A DNA stretch of 64,000 bases from Celeribacter baekdonensis B30 (lineage in GTDB: Bacteria; Pseudomonadota; Alphaproteobacteria; Rhodobacterales; Rhodobacteraceae), in assembly GCF_000299875.1 (NCBI RefSeq), contig NZ_AMRK01000003.1, positions 248,001 through 312,000 on the forward strand. Reading direction: 5' to 3'. This document shows, one piece after another, positions 26,407-34,624 of this stretch. The notes below the pieces were generated by a model, which was not told the DNA's origin, made no database searches, and worked only from the letters and a program-made list of their open reading frames with translations. The position numbers and the translations under genes were made by a program. The number at the start of each line of letters is the position of its first letter. The stretch's first letter is position 1.

Positions 26407-27672
26407 TTAGGAGACCGAGAACTTCAGCAGTTTGATCGCTGCAAAGTCAGACACGTCACCGCCCACGCGCTTGGTGGCATAGAACAGCACATGCGGCTTG
26501 GCCGAGAACGGATCGCGCAGGATGCGCACGTCCGGGCGTTCGGCAACGGTGTACCCCGAGGCAAAATCACCAAAGGCAATTGCAGCCGCATCAGAGGCGA
26601 TGTCCGACATGTCTTCCGCGATCAAAACCGGGTAGCCCATCAAACGCGCCGGCTCACCCGCTGCAAGACTGTCTGACCACAAGAAACGGCCATCCGCATC
26701 TTTGAGCTTGCGCACTTGGCCCGCAGTTTTCGAGTTCATCACAAAGGTGCCGTTGGCGCGGTACTGTGCACCCAGCGCATAGACCAGCTCCACAATCGCA
26801 TCCGCCGGATTGGCCGCATCAAACGCGCCATCGGTGCCGGTGGCGACATAGCCAAGGCTGCCCCAAGCCCAGCTGTCATTGGCCACTTGTGCGTGCGCCA
26901 AAAAGCCGGTCGGTTTATCAACGCCATCACCGTTGATAAAGGCAGACGCCTCAGCACTGGCGAATTTGTCGGCAATGCGACCGGCAAGCCACGCGTCAAT
27001 GTCAAACGCAGAGTCGTCCAACAGACGTTGAGAGGCCTTCGGCAAAGCCGACAGCTCAAACAGTGGGATCGAAATACGGTCGATGGTCGGCGTGGAAGTT
27101 TCACCCACGGCGCCAGTTTCCGTGATCCAACCCGAGCCAATATCCGTGGTGTCGATCAGCACGTCATAAGAGGTCGCTTCGACATTCACCACAGTCGCGA
27201 TGGACCGGATAGACGCGGTGGATTTCAGCACCGATTTGATCACGTCAGAGGTCTGCGGGTCCACAAGATAGCCACCGTCGCCATTGATGGCGGTGGACAT
27301 GGATTTGCCTTCGAGTTCGACGCCACGCAACGCGTCATCGTCGCCGTTGCGCACATAGGTCACAAAAGCCGATTTGTGGGACATGTCCACATCACGCGCT
27401 GCGGACAGGGCCGGACGGCCAAAGGTGTGGGATTTACGATCAAGCATGGTCAGTCGCTCTTCCTGTTCTTGAAGTTTAGATTTGATTTCGATTTGAAAGT
27501 CTTTGAGATCACTTACGAATTCGGCCAACGCGGTCTTCACCTCGGTGGCCGGTCCGGTCCCAATATGGGCCCCGGTTTGGGCACCAAACTGGCCCCCCTT
27601 ATAGGCCGAGGTCTCGGACATACCGGTCCCGGCCTGAAAGCCGCCTTGGGCCTTCATCTCGGTTTTGCTCAT
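26407..27672 (-). CDS. GTA major capsid protein, HK97 fold (ORFg5)
   Basis: 421 residues. Residues 1-95 are the scaffold-like delta domain with a coiled coil (FVSDLKDFQIEIKSKLQEQE), expected to be removed by the ORFg4 protease. The HK97 core starts near SHKSAFVTYVRNGDDDALRG and includes GYLVDPQTSDVIKSVLKSTA, SQRLLDDSAFDIDAWLAGRI and the E-loop/P-domain stretches. The capsid packages about one gene-sized piece of host DNA. Starts 51 bases after the protease stop with the expected gene order. Confidence 0.95.
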   Translation of the reverse strand: MSKTEMKAQGGFQAGTGMSETSAYKGGQFGAQTGAHIGTGPATEVKTALAEFVSDLKDFQIEIKSKLQEQEERLTMLDRKSHTFGRPALSAARDVDMSHKSAFVTYVRNGDDDALRGVELEGKSMSTAINGDGGYLVDPQTSDVIKSVLKSTASIRSIATVVNVEATSYDVLIDTTDIGSGWITETGAVGETSTPTIDRISIPLFELSALPKASQRLLDDSAFDIDAWLAGRIADKFASAEASAFINGDGVDKPTGFLAHAQVANDSWAWGSLGYVATGTDGAFDAANPADAIVELVYALGAQYRANGTFVMNSKTAGQVRKLKDADGRFLWSDSLAAGEPARLMGYPVLIAEDMSDIASDAAAIAFGDFASGYTVAERPDVRILRDPFSAKPHVLFYATKRVGGDVSDFAAIKLLKFSVS

Positions 27673-27723
27673 CCAAACAATCCTTCGTTGTTGTGTTGGG
27701 TATCGCGGGTGACTGCGCTGGCG

Positions 27724-28299
27724 TTAGCTCTCGCTGGCCAGCTGCTTGCGGGCTCTGGTAAAAGCGTCCGCAAGGTCACGCAGCATCGTCTCGGTCGCAT
27801 ACGGGTCATCCCCCTTTGCCTCCGTGCTCAACCGCGCTTCGGGAAGCATCGGAAATGTCACCAAAGACACCTCCCAAAGTTCCAGTTCGGACAAAAGGCG
27901 CGCGCCTTTCGCGTCCTTTTGCGCCTTCACGGTGCGGTATCCGATCGACAACCCGTCAATCGCCCCCGCCTCGATCAGCGCCACCGCTTCGCGACCTCTT
28001 GCAACGTCGGTCAGCAGGCGTCCCTTGACATAGAGCCCGCGCGCGTCTTCACGCACCTCGTCCCAAATGCCGATGGGCTGGCTCGGATCATGCTGCCACA
28101 GCATCTTCACCGAACGACCCTTCGATTTCAGCGTTTTGAGAGACGTGGCATAGGCCCCTTTCAAAACGACATCGCCGCCTTGATCTGTCAGCCCAAAGAA
28201 CGAGGCATAGCCTTCGATCTCGACCCCATCCGTCACCACAATATCTTCGCCCAACCGGCTAAACTTGTGCTCAAGACCGCCTTGAAACTCCTTGTTCAT
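27724..28299 (-). CDS. GTA prohead maturation protease, HK97 family (ORFg4)
   Basis: 191 residues. EIEGYASFFGLTDQGGDVVL is the N-terminal part of U35/S78-type prohead proteases; the catalytic His is in LWQHDPSQPIGIWDEV and the Ser in IDGLSIGYRTVKA. It cleaves the capsid delta domain during maturation. The ATG at 28299 (MNKEFQGG) follows the portal stop by one base and is preferred to longer in-frame starts inside the portal gene. Confidence 0.93.
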   Translation of the reverse strand: MNKEFQGGLEHKFSRLGEDIVVTDGVEIEGYASFFGLTDQGGDVVLKGAYATSLKTLKSKGRSVKMLWQHDPSQPIGIWDEVREDARGLYVKGRLLTDVARGREAVALIEAGAIDGLSIGYRTVKAQKDAKGARLLSELELWEVSLVTFPMLPEARLSTEAKGDDPYATETMLRDLADAFTRARKQLASES

Positions 28300-28300
28300 C

Positions 28301-29524
28301 TCAGTTCCCCTCATCTTCTTGGGCCTGATCCTCAGCCTTTGGTGAAGCGGATTCCGCAGCCAAGGGCGGCAGACCCAACATCGCGCGCTTCTCTTCGGGT
28401 GTGAGGAAATCGGCACTCGCCACCCGGTTCCATTGCGCGTCGCGTTCACTCGACAGCGCGGAGACCTGATCAAGGTCGGGTTTCAGCTCAATCGCCTCCC
28501 CCGTGCGCTCAGACAACCAATGCCCGATCGCCGCCGTCACCTTGCTCACCATCGGCAGCACCGTCAGACGATAAAACGCCCGGTTCGCCTCTTGGTAATT
28601 CGAATAGGTCATGTCACCGGGGATGCCCAAAAGCATCGGCGGCACCCCAAAGGCCAGGGCGATCTCGCGTCCCGCGGCCTCTTTGGTCTTTTGAAATTCC
28701 ATGTCGGAGGGGCTGAACCCCATCGGTTTCCAATCAAGCCCCCCTTCCAACAACATTGGCCGACCCGCATTGCGCGCGCCCTGATGATGGCTCTCCATCT
28801 CGCTGAGCAACCGATCATATTGATCCGCCCCCATCGACGCCTGACCATCCATGCCCTTGTACACAATAGCGCCCGAAGGCCGTGCCGCATTGTCCAAAAG
28901 GCTTTTCGACCAACGCGAGGCCGAATTATGCACATCAATCGCCGTCGCCGCCGCCTGGATCGGGGACAGCCCGTAATGATCATCCGCCGGGTGAAAGGTC
29001 TTGATGTGACAAATCGAGGAATGCCCGTCGATCACGTCAAACCGGTGCTTGCGCCCGCCCACCGCATATTCATAGGCAACTGGCCAACCATCCGCACCGG
29101 GCACAAGGTTCATCCGATCCGAGCGCAACACATGCAACTCCTGCGGTGCCGTGCCCCAGTCGCCAACCGCCTCAAGGTAAGCGTTGCCCGACAGCAAAAG
29201 CTGGGCATAGAGCGCCTCAAACAATTCCGCCCGGCCCTGTGCCGGATTGGGACGCGAAATCACCGACAAAAGCGGATGCACGTCATACCGCGCCTCTGCA
29301 TCCTGCATCACCAAAGGCAATGCCGCCGCCGCTTCCGCAATCAATTTGACCGAGCGAAACCCAACCGGATTGCCGATAAACCCCACCCGCGTCAACGTCA
29401 CCGTATCGCGCGGGCTCCAGGCCACGCGGCCCACGCCGGAAACCGACGCCACAACCGGCCCGGTCGCCGAGGCCTTCATCTCGGGCATCTCGGGTGCGCC
29501 CCGCTTCAGAAAGTCAAACACCAT
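28301..29524 (-). CDS. GTA portal protein, HK97 family (ORFg3)
   Basis: 407 residues, the usual size. Portal hallmarks are PLLSVISRPNPAQGRAELFE, LLSGNAYLEAVGD, HIKTFHPADDHYGLSPIQAA and PPMLLGIPGDMTYSNYQEAN. A ring of twelve forms the DNA entry vertex and docks the terminase. The ATG at 29524 (MVFDFLKRG) gives the family N-terminus; longer frames run into the odd spacer before it. The protease gene follows after one base. Confidence 0.95.
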   Translation of the reverse strand: MVFDFLKRGAPEMPEMKASATGPVVASVSGVGRVAWSPRDTVTLTRVGFIGNPVGFRSVKLIAEAAAALPLVMQDAEARYDVHPLLSVISRPNPAQGRAELFEALYAQLLLSGNAYLEAVGDWGTAPQELHVLRSDRMNLVPGADGWPVAYEYAVGGRKHRFDVIDGHSSICHIKTFHPADDHYGLSPIQAAATAIDVHNSASRWSKSLLDNAARPSGAIVYKGMDGQASMGADQYDRLLSEMESHHQGARNAGRPMLLEGGLDWKPMGFSPSDMEFQKTKEAAGREIALAFGVPPMLLGIPGDMTYSNYQEANRAFYRLTVLPMVSKVTAAIGHWLSERTGEAIELKPDLDQVSALSSERDAQWNRVASADFLTPEEKRAMLGLPPLAAESASPKAEDQAQEDEGN

Positions 29525-29898
29525 ATCCGTGTCTCTCCTCATCTCTTGTCCGGCGATGCCGCTGTGGCATCCATGCCTCCACTGTGCGCGGCCCGCAAAG
29601 AACCCCGCCAAGCCTTGGCTGTTACTCTCGACTGTTTCGGCCTCGTGGCATTGGCGCATCCGGGCACCTGCCCCGATCCACCTGACGCACACGAGGCCCG
29701 GAAAGGGAGCATGATGGGATCTTTCAACCTCACCAAACCTGTCGTGGCGCCCGCGCCTCCCCGAGACCTCTTGCGGGCTCTCCCGCCCCTCAGGACCCTT
29801 GATGTGTCCATCACTGCGCCTTCGGTAAAAACGTTCTAAACGACAGGGTAAAAGAAGTTCTAAGCAGGCCGCGCGCTGCTCCGCGTGACACGCAACAC
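29525..29898. other. Spacer between GTA ORFg2 and ORFg3
   Basis: 374 bases inside an otherwise tightly packed operon, with only the doubtful frame noted at 29539-29814. No terminator with a T run or repeat was seen. It may hold an internal promoter or an RNA processing site for the head genes. Confidence 0.4.
29539..29814 (-). CDS. Doubtful 91-residue frame between terminase and portal genes
   Basis: The 374 bases between the ORFg2 stop (29899) and the portal start (29524) are unusual in this compact cluster. The only minus-strand frame of note runs from tandem ATGs at 29814 to 29539. Its product is rich in Arg, Gly, Ser and Ala without a recognisable domain, and no clear ribosome site precedes it. 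It may be a small roseobacter-specific GTA gene or simply noncoding spacer; I lean to spacer. Confidence 0.25.
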   Translation of the reverse strand: MMDTSRVLRGGRARKRSRGGAGATTGLVRLKDPIMLPFRASCASGGSGQVPGCANATRPKQSRVTAKAWRGSLRAAHSGGMDATAASPDKR

Positions 29899-31311
29899 CT
29901 AACCAAGCGTCCGTATCCGTGGCCGCAAATGCCCCGCCGCAGGCACAATCATCAACTCATGCACCGCCCAGACCAGCGCATCCAAACGGTCCGGGCTTCC
30001 GGGCGCTTGAAACCCTTGTGCCGTCATCTTGATCATCTGGTCTTCCAGCGCGTCCAACCCGCCCCAAACATGCCTGACCCGGCCCTGATCATACAAAGCC
30101 GCCACAGGCTCCGCCCGCGCGGCCTTGCCCCGCGTCGCGCGCACCGATTTATACGGCACCATCGGATCAATCTGCCGCAACACGGTCTCGACCAAATCGC
30201 CGCCTTGGTTTACCTCCGCCACGATCTTGTCACCCTCCCAGCGCGCCAACGCATCAATCGCCGCCTTGGCCCACACGGTCGGGGACGACGCCGACACCGT
30301 CGCGTCCTCCAACACATAGGCCCGCCAATTCTGTGGCGCGCCTTGGGTCACGGCACCCACCACGACGATCCCGCATTCGTCCGATCCCGCATGGCCGGTC
30401 ACCGGCGGGTCCACCGCCACGACGATCCGGTCAAACTCCGGCAAATCGCCCGCGCGCATCTCTTCAAGCCGGGCCAAAGACCACAGCGCGCCCTCTTCCT
30501 CGTCGATCAATACGCCGTCCAGTTCCTGCCGCCCCAATCGTGTCCCCGCATAGCGTGTTTTCACCTCTTCGAGGAACGACGCCGCCAAATTCGCTGCATT
30601 CGCCTCTGTCGTCGCATGGGTCGAGACTGTCGAGGACCGTTGCAACAGCGTTTTCAAAATCGCGATGTTGCGCGGCGTCGTTGTCACCACCGCGCGCGGA
30701 TCATCGCCCAACCGCAGGCCGAACTGCAGCATGTCCCACGCCTCTTGCGGCTTTTTCCATTTCGCCAATTCGTCGATCCAGGCCGCATCAAACTGCGGCC
30801 CCCGCAATGCCTCCGGATCATTGCCTGAAAACACCGTCGCCTCCGCCCCATTGGGCCACACCAGCGTGCGCCGCGTTGCCACCCATTTCGGACGCCGATC
30901 CGGCGGGCTACAGGCCAAAATACCGCTGTCGCCAAACACCATCACCTCGCGCGCCTGATCATAGGTCTCGCCGACCAAGGCCACGCGTTTGGCCCACCCC
31001 GGATCACAGGCCCGCGATCCTTCCACCATCGCGCGCACCCATTCGGACCCGGCCCGTGTCTTGCCCGCACCGCGTCCGCCCAAAATCACCCACGTGCGCC
31101 AATCGCCCTCGGGCGGCAATTGGTGATCCAATGCCCAGGCCTCAAACAAAAAAGGGAGCGCCAAAAGCGCCCCCTCATCGAGATCATTGAGAAATTGGCC
31201 CTGAACCTCTCGCGGCTCTGAGGCGACCCAGGCCATCAAGGATCTGAGATCGGGCTGCGTCAAGATCAAGTTCTCCGCCCCCAAGCTCTCCGGTTTTGCG
31301 TTTGTGGTCAT
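29899..31311 (-). CDS. GTA terminase large subunit (ORFg2)
   Basis: 470 residues from the ATG at 31311. The ATPase domain has Walker A GGRGAGKTRAGSEW near residue 77, followed by the Walker B-like region with FDAAWIDELAKWKKP and the coupling motif VVTTTPRNIAIL. The nuclease domain carries the acidic residues in IVVAVDPPVTG, IVAEVNQGGDLVE and SPDRLDALVWAVHEL. It pumps host DNA into the capsid and cuts headfuls. The 5' end overlaps the small subunit gene by 128 bases in another frame; the ATG at 31236 (MAWVASEP) would cut the overlap to 53. Confidence 0.94.
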   Translation of the reverse strand: MTTNAKPESLGAENLILTQPDLRSLMAWVASEPREVQGQFLNDLDEGALLALPFLFEAWALDHQLPPEGDWRTWVILGGRGAGKTRAGSEWVRAMVEGSRACDPGWAKRVALVGETYDQAREVMVFGDSGILACSPPDRRPKWVATRRTLVWPNGAEATVFSGNDPEALRGPQFDAAWIDELAKWKKPQEAWDMLQFGLRLGDDPRAVVTTTPRNIAILKTLLQRSSTVSTHATTEANAANLAASFLEEVKTRYAGTRLGRQELDGVLIDEEEGALWSLARLEEMRAGDLPEFDRIVVAVDPPVTGHAGSDECGIVVVGAVTQGAPQNWRAYVLEDATVSASSPTVWAKAAIDALARWEGDKIVAEVNQGGDLVETVLRQIDPMVPYKSVRATRGKAARAEPVAALYDQGRVRHVWGGLDALEDQMIKMTAQGFQAPGSPDRLDALVWAVHELMIVPAAGHLRPRIRTLG

Positions 31312-31525
31312 CGAGACGCTTCCTTTCCTCAAACGAAATATTCAGCGCTTTGTTCAGATCCGCCATATGTTTGGCGATCTCGCTCGCCGATTTCGGATCT
31401 CCGGCACGCACGCCGTCAATGGCATCGTGAATGGCCCGGATCGCCCGGACCACGCTCTCATTTGCAATCTCGACCAGACTGTCGCGATTGCGGTCATCCC
31501 CCACAGATGAAGTCTCTACTTTCAT
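31184..31525 (-). CDS. GTA terminase small subunit (ORFg1)
   Basis: 113 residues. A helix-rich protein with SEIAKHMADLNKALNISFEE at its centre and an Arg/Gly tail. It lacks the usual DNA-binding helix-turn-helix, in line with the published GTA small terminase, which binds DNA non-specifically so that random host DNA is packaged. The start at 31525 is preceded by GAGGCAGATCCT. It is the first gene of the GTA operon and overlaps ORFg2 at its 3' end. Confidence 0.9.
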   Translation of the reverse strand: MKVETSSVGDDRNRDSLVEIANESVVRAIRAIHDAIDGVRAGDPKSASEIAKHMADLNKALNISFEERKRLDDHKRKTGELGGGELDLDAARSQILDGLGRLRAARGSGPISQ

Positions 31526-31611
31526 AGGATCTGCCTCTCATGCATTGAATCTCCGCACGAGAGAGGCGAGCGCTTTGATATGGACGGTCCCGCGGGATCA
31601 CCCCAAAGAAA

Positions 31612-31658
31612 AAGCGGCCCATCGCGCGCGCCCCCTCAGGCACCCACTTTGGCCGCTT
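31612..31658 (-). terminator. Terminator-like hairpin in the GTA leader
   Basis: On the minus strand AAGCGGCC (31658-31651) pairs with GGCCGCTT (31619-31612) and is followed at once by TTTCTTT. The loop is large (31 bases) and G-rich. It lies about 90 bases before the ORFg1 start and would stop transcription into the cluster unless melted or bypassed. Confidence 0.5.
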
Positions 31659-31693
31659 CACCCACGTCTTCTAGCATGCCATAAGGCTGCCAT
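31658..31693 (-). CDS. Possible 11-codon leader peptide before GTA hairpin
   Basis: ATG at 31693 opens MAALWHARRRG and its TGA (31660-31658) touches the first base of the hairpin arm. A second short frame (MLEDVGEAAKVGA, 31677-31636) reads through the arm. No good ribosome site is visible, so translation is unproven. The geometry recalls attenuators, where ribosome position controls the hairpin. Confidence 0.25.
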   Translation of the reverse strand: MAALWHARRRG

Positions 31694-31844
31694 AAAATCG
31701 TTCTCACGTCAAGTTATTTAATACTTTCAATAAGTTAACCAACAGAACTCTCGAATTTCCGCACCATTAACCTTTTGCGTTCCCACGCCTTTCCCTCTGA
31801 AAACAAACGCGTAATCAAACATCACCGCGCACATAGGAGCGAAG

Positions 31845-31922
31845 ATGAAAGATCCTTACGACGTCCGGCTTACCGCCAATGTTTTTACACTCGGTCCCTC
31901 AAAACGAAAAAAGGCGCAATGA
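31845..31922 (+). CDS. Small 25-codon frame with good ribosome site
   Basis: MKDPYDVRLTANVFTLGPSK plus five basic or polar residues. The ATG at 31845 follows TAGGAGCGAAG, a proper ribosome site with suitable spacing, in the gap between GTA and mltG. The stop lies within the minus-strand terminator hairpin. The peptide is basic, resembles nothing I recognise and may be chance. Confidence 0.3.
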   Translation: MKDPYDVRLTANVFTLGPSKRKKAQ

Positions 31923-31933
31923 ACGCGCCCTTC
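31907..31933 (-). terminator. Second terminator downstream of mltG
   Basis: On the minus strand AAGGGCGC and GCGCCTT pair around a 7-base loop (one G-U), followed by a T6 run. Confidence 0.7.
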
Positions 31934-31944
31934 TCTAAATTATA

Positions 31945-31997
31945 TTAAAGCGCCACGCCATAAACCCGTGTTTCAGGTTTGTGGCATGGCGCTTTAA
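31945..31997 (-). terminator. Long hairpin terminator directly after mltG
   Basis: A 22-base arm on each side (TTAAAGCGCC... and its complement). Its two mismatches are G-U pairs on the minus strand only, showing that this RNA strand is the selected one. It begins 5 bases after the mltG stop. Confidence 0.8.
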
Positions 31998-32001
31998 TGA
32001 C

Positions 32002-33168
32002 TTACTGACTCGCTCTTTGTGCCTCGATCTCGCGCCATTTCACAACATTGGCGTTGTGTTCGGCCAAGGTCTCGGCAAAGGCATGCCCGCCTGTACCATC
32101 CGCCACAAAGAACAGATAGGGCGTGGCATCCGGGTTCACAGCGGCCTCCAAAGAGGCAAACCCCGGATTGGCAATCGGTCCCGGCGGCAAGCCCTCGACC
32201 ACATAGGTGTTATAGGGGCTGTCAGATTGCAACTCAGATTGCCGCAAACCACGCCCCAAAACACCGACTCCATTGGTCACGCCGTAAATCACCGTCGGAT
32301 CGGTCTGCAACCGCATGCCACGTTTCAAACGGTTCTCAAACACAGACGCCACCTGACGCCGCTCTTCCGCCACGCCGGTCTCTTTCTCGATGATCGACGC
32401 CAGCGTCAGCATGTCTTCCGGCGTCTCAAACGGCAGACCCTCGGTGCGCTGCGCCCAGATCGTATCAATCCGCATCTGCTGCGACTCTTGCATCCGCGCG
32501 ATCAACTCATCCACGTCAGAGTCCGCACGCACCTCATAGCTGTCAGGAGCCAACATGCCCTCTTTCGGCATCTCCTCACCCTCAACGCTGCCGCTGAGGA
32601 AATCCGCCTGTTTCAGGCTCTCCACCACGCGCCACACCGTCGTCCCCTCGGCCACCAACACGCGATACCGTGTGTCCGCCTCACCACGCACCTTGGTATA
32701 GGCCTCAGGCGTCGCAACGCCCTCTTCGCCCGGCTGAAACTCAACCGTTTCAACATAGGCCGAGGTCGCCGGATCCAACTGTCGCACCTGCATCTGGGCG
32801 CGGTTCACCCCAATCCGGTACACCACTTCGGTGCCACAGGTGGAAGCCCCGCCACGGGTAATCAAATCGGTGATCTGCGCCATCGACGCCCCTTCCGGCA
32901 CCAAAAACGACCCGGCTTTCAACTGCTGCGCTTTGTCGGAATAATCCGCGCCAATGCGGAAAATCGACGGATATGAAATCGCGCCTTTTGAGGCCAGATC
33001 ATCCGACACCCGGCGCATCGTTGACCCGGAGGGCACGCGCAAACACACCGCCTGCTCCAACGGACCCGCCGCTGTATATTCCCGCTTGCCCCATGCAATC
33101 ACACCCGCAAACGCGATTAGCACCACAATCAAAAGTGTCAGCGCATTCGAGGCGATAGACCTCCACAT
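32002..33168 (-). CDS. mltG: Endolytic murein transglycosylase
   Basis: 388 residues. One N-terminal membrane anchor (about residues 8-26, ALTLLIVVLIAFAGVIAW), then the YceG/MltG catalytic domain: LASIIEKETGVAEERRQVAS with the catalytic Glu, VFENRLKRGMRLQTDPTVIY and YNTYVVEGLPPGPIANPG. It cleaves nascent peptidoglycan strands in the periplasm and sets strand length. The ATG at 33168 overlaps the fabF stop as TGATG. The fabF-mltG coupling links lipid and wall synthesis. Confidence 0.95.
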   Translation of the reverse strand: MWRSIASNALTLLIVVLIAFAGVIAWGKREYTAAGPLEQAVCLRVPSGSTMRRVSDDLASKGAISYPSIFRIGADYSDKAQQLKAGSFLVPEGASMAQITDLITRGGASTCGTEVVYRIGVNRAQMQVRQLDPATSAYVETVEFQPGEEGVATPEAYTKVRGEADTRYRVLVAEGTTVWRVVESLKQADFLSGSVEGEEMPKEGMLAPDSYEVRADSDVDELIARMQESQQMRIDTIWAQRTEGLPFETPEDMLTLASIIEKETGVAEERRQVASVFENRLKRGMRLQTDPTVIYGVTNGVGVLGRGLRQSELQSDSPYNTYVVEGLPPGPIANPGFASLEAAVNPDATPYLFFVADGTGGHAFAETLAEHNANVVKWREIEAQRASQ

Positions 33169-34430
33169 CAATCTGTCACCTTCTTCAACACCAGCGAGGC
33201 ATTGGTGCCGCCAAAGCCAAAGGAGTTGGACAGCGCCACATTGATCTCACGCTCACGTTTCACGTTCGGCGCCAAATCCAACACCGGCTCCACTGCCGGG
33301 TTTTCAAGGTTGATCGTTGGTGGTGCCACCTGATCGCGGATCGCCAGGACACAGAAAATCGCCTCAACAGCCCCCGCAGCCCCCAAAAGGTGGCCGATGG
33401 AGGATTTTGTCGAGGACATGGTGGTTTTCGCCGCCGCATCCCCCAAAAGCCGCTCCACAGCCGCCAATTCAATCGTATCCGCCATGGTCGATGTGCCGTG
33501 GGCGTTGATGTAATCCACGTCTTTGGGTTCAAGCCCGGCGCGGTTCAGCGCCGCTTGCATCGCCCGGAACCCGCCGTCCCCATCGGAGGCCGGTGCAGTG
33601 ATGTGATAGGCATCGCCCGACAGGCCATAGCCGACGATCTCCGCATAAATCTTCGCGCCGCGCGCTTTGGCGTGCTCATATTCTTCCAACACCACAATGC
33701 CCGCGCCCTCGCCCATGACAAAGCCGTCACGGTCATCGTCATAGGGCCGCGACGCCTTTGCCGGATCATCGGAGCGTTTGGTCGAAAGCGCCTTACAGGC
33801 GTTAAAGCCCGCGATGCCCAATTCGCAAATTGCTGCTTCCGCACCGCCCGCAACCATCACCTCCGCGTCGCCCCACTGAATGAGACGCGCCGCATCGCCA
33901 ATCGCATGTGCGCCCGTCGAACAGGCGGTCACGACCGAATGGTTCGGGCCTTTAAACCCGTAGCGGATCGACACTTGGCCCGAGATCAGGTTGATCAAAG
34001 AGCCCGGAATAAAGAACGGCGAAATCCGCCGCGGGCCTTTTTCTTTCAGCAAAACCGCCGCATCTGCAATCGACGACAGACCGCCAATGCCCGAGCCAAT
34101 CAACACACCGGTGCGCAGACGATCTTCCTCGTCTTCCGGCTTCCATCCTGCATCGGTCAGCGCCTGTTCAGCCGCCGCAATGCCAAAAAGGATGAAATCG
34201 TCGACCTTTTTGCGCTCTTTGTTCGACATCCAATCTTCGGGGTTGAACGTCCCGTTGGTGCCATCGCCGATTTTCACCTCACAGGCGTAATCGGTGGCCA
34301 AATGGCTCGCGTCAAACCGCTGAATCGTGCCCCCGGCCGATTCCCCCGCCAACAGGCGCGTCCATGTTTCCTCAACACCGCACGCCAGCGGCGAAACCAT
34401 CCCAAGTCCTGTGACAACTACTCGGCGCAT
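33168..34430 (-). CDS. fabF: Beta-ketoacyl-ACP synthase II
   Basis: 420 residues, full length. It condenses malonyl-ACP with acyl-ACP in fatty-acid elongation. The catalytic triad is visible: Cys170 in VVTACSTGAHAIG, one His in NAHGTSTMADTIE and the second in SSTKSSIGHLLGAAGAVEAI. The C-terminal ALSNSFGFGGTNASLVL is the family ending. Transcribed with mltG; acpP, fabG and fabD lie 1.5-4 kb upstream on the same strand, interrupted by the opposite-strand PilZ gene. Confidence 0.97.
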   Translation of the reverse strand: MRRVVVTGLGMVSPLACGVEETWTRLLAGESAGGTIQRFDASHLATDYACEVKIGDGTNGTFNPEDWMSNKERKKVDDFILFGIAAAEQALTDAGWKPEDEEDRLRTGVLIGSGIGGLSSIADAAVLLKEKGPRRISPFFIPGSLINLISGQVSIRYGFKGPNHSVVTACSTGAHAIGDAARLIQWGDAEVMVAGGAEAAICELGIAGFNACKALSTKRSDDPAKASRPYDDDRDGFVMGEGAGIVVLEEYEHAKARGAKIYAEIVGYGLSGDAYHITAPASDGDGGFRAMQAALNRAGLEPKDVDYINAHGTSTMADTIELAAVERLLGDAAAKTTMSSTKSSIGHLLGAAGAVEAIFCVLAIRDQVAPPTINLENPAVEPVLDLAPNVKREREINVALSNSFGFGGTNASLVLKKVTD

Positions 34431-34624
34431 TCTGGCCCCCTCATTTTGATCAGCCCTTCAATACACGGCCTTTTCCGCTGATGGAAGTCCGAGACAGTGC
34501 TCGGGCGCATTTCCGCAGCCGGAAAATCGCCCCATACCCCTTTGACCTGTGCTGCGCTCCTGTTGCGTAAACCAGATTTTGACGCTTTTTCAGTTATCAC
34601 AGACCAAAACGCGTGGCCCTTCCC

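Larger units (their letters stand above)
31526..31844 (-). promoter_or_regulatory. GTA operon promoter and leader region
   Basis: The GTA transcript must start in this 319-base gap. It is AT-rich at 31680-31780, has two CtrA-like half-sites (TTAACC at 31735 and 31767), and between these and ORFg1 a terminator-like hairpin with short frames ahead of it. No perfect -35/-10 pair was found by eye, in keeping with an activator-dependent promoter. Confidence 0.5.

Noticed and set aside
26716-28404. A 562-codon open frame on the plus strand through the capsid and protease genes
   Set aside because: It is the antisense shadow of two well-recognised GTA genes. Its product is Arg/His/Gly-rich without domains, as expected of antisense frames in GC-rich DNA.
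28433-29839. A 468-codon plus-strand frame opposite the portal gene
   Set aside because: Antisense shadow of the portal gene; low-complexity Arg/His/Pro product, no ribosome site.
16560-31525. Interpretation as an ordinary prophage
   Set aside because: There is no integrase, repressor, replication or lysis gene, the tape measure is very short, and the gene order equals the Rhodobacter GTA.
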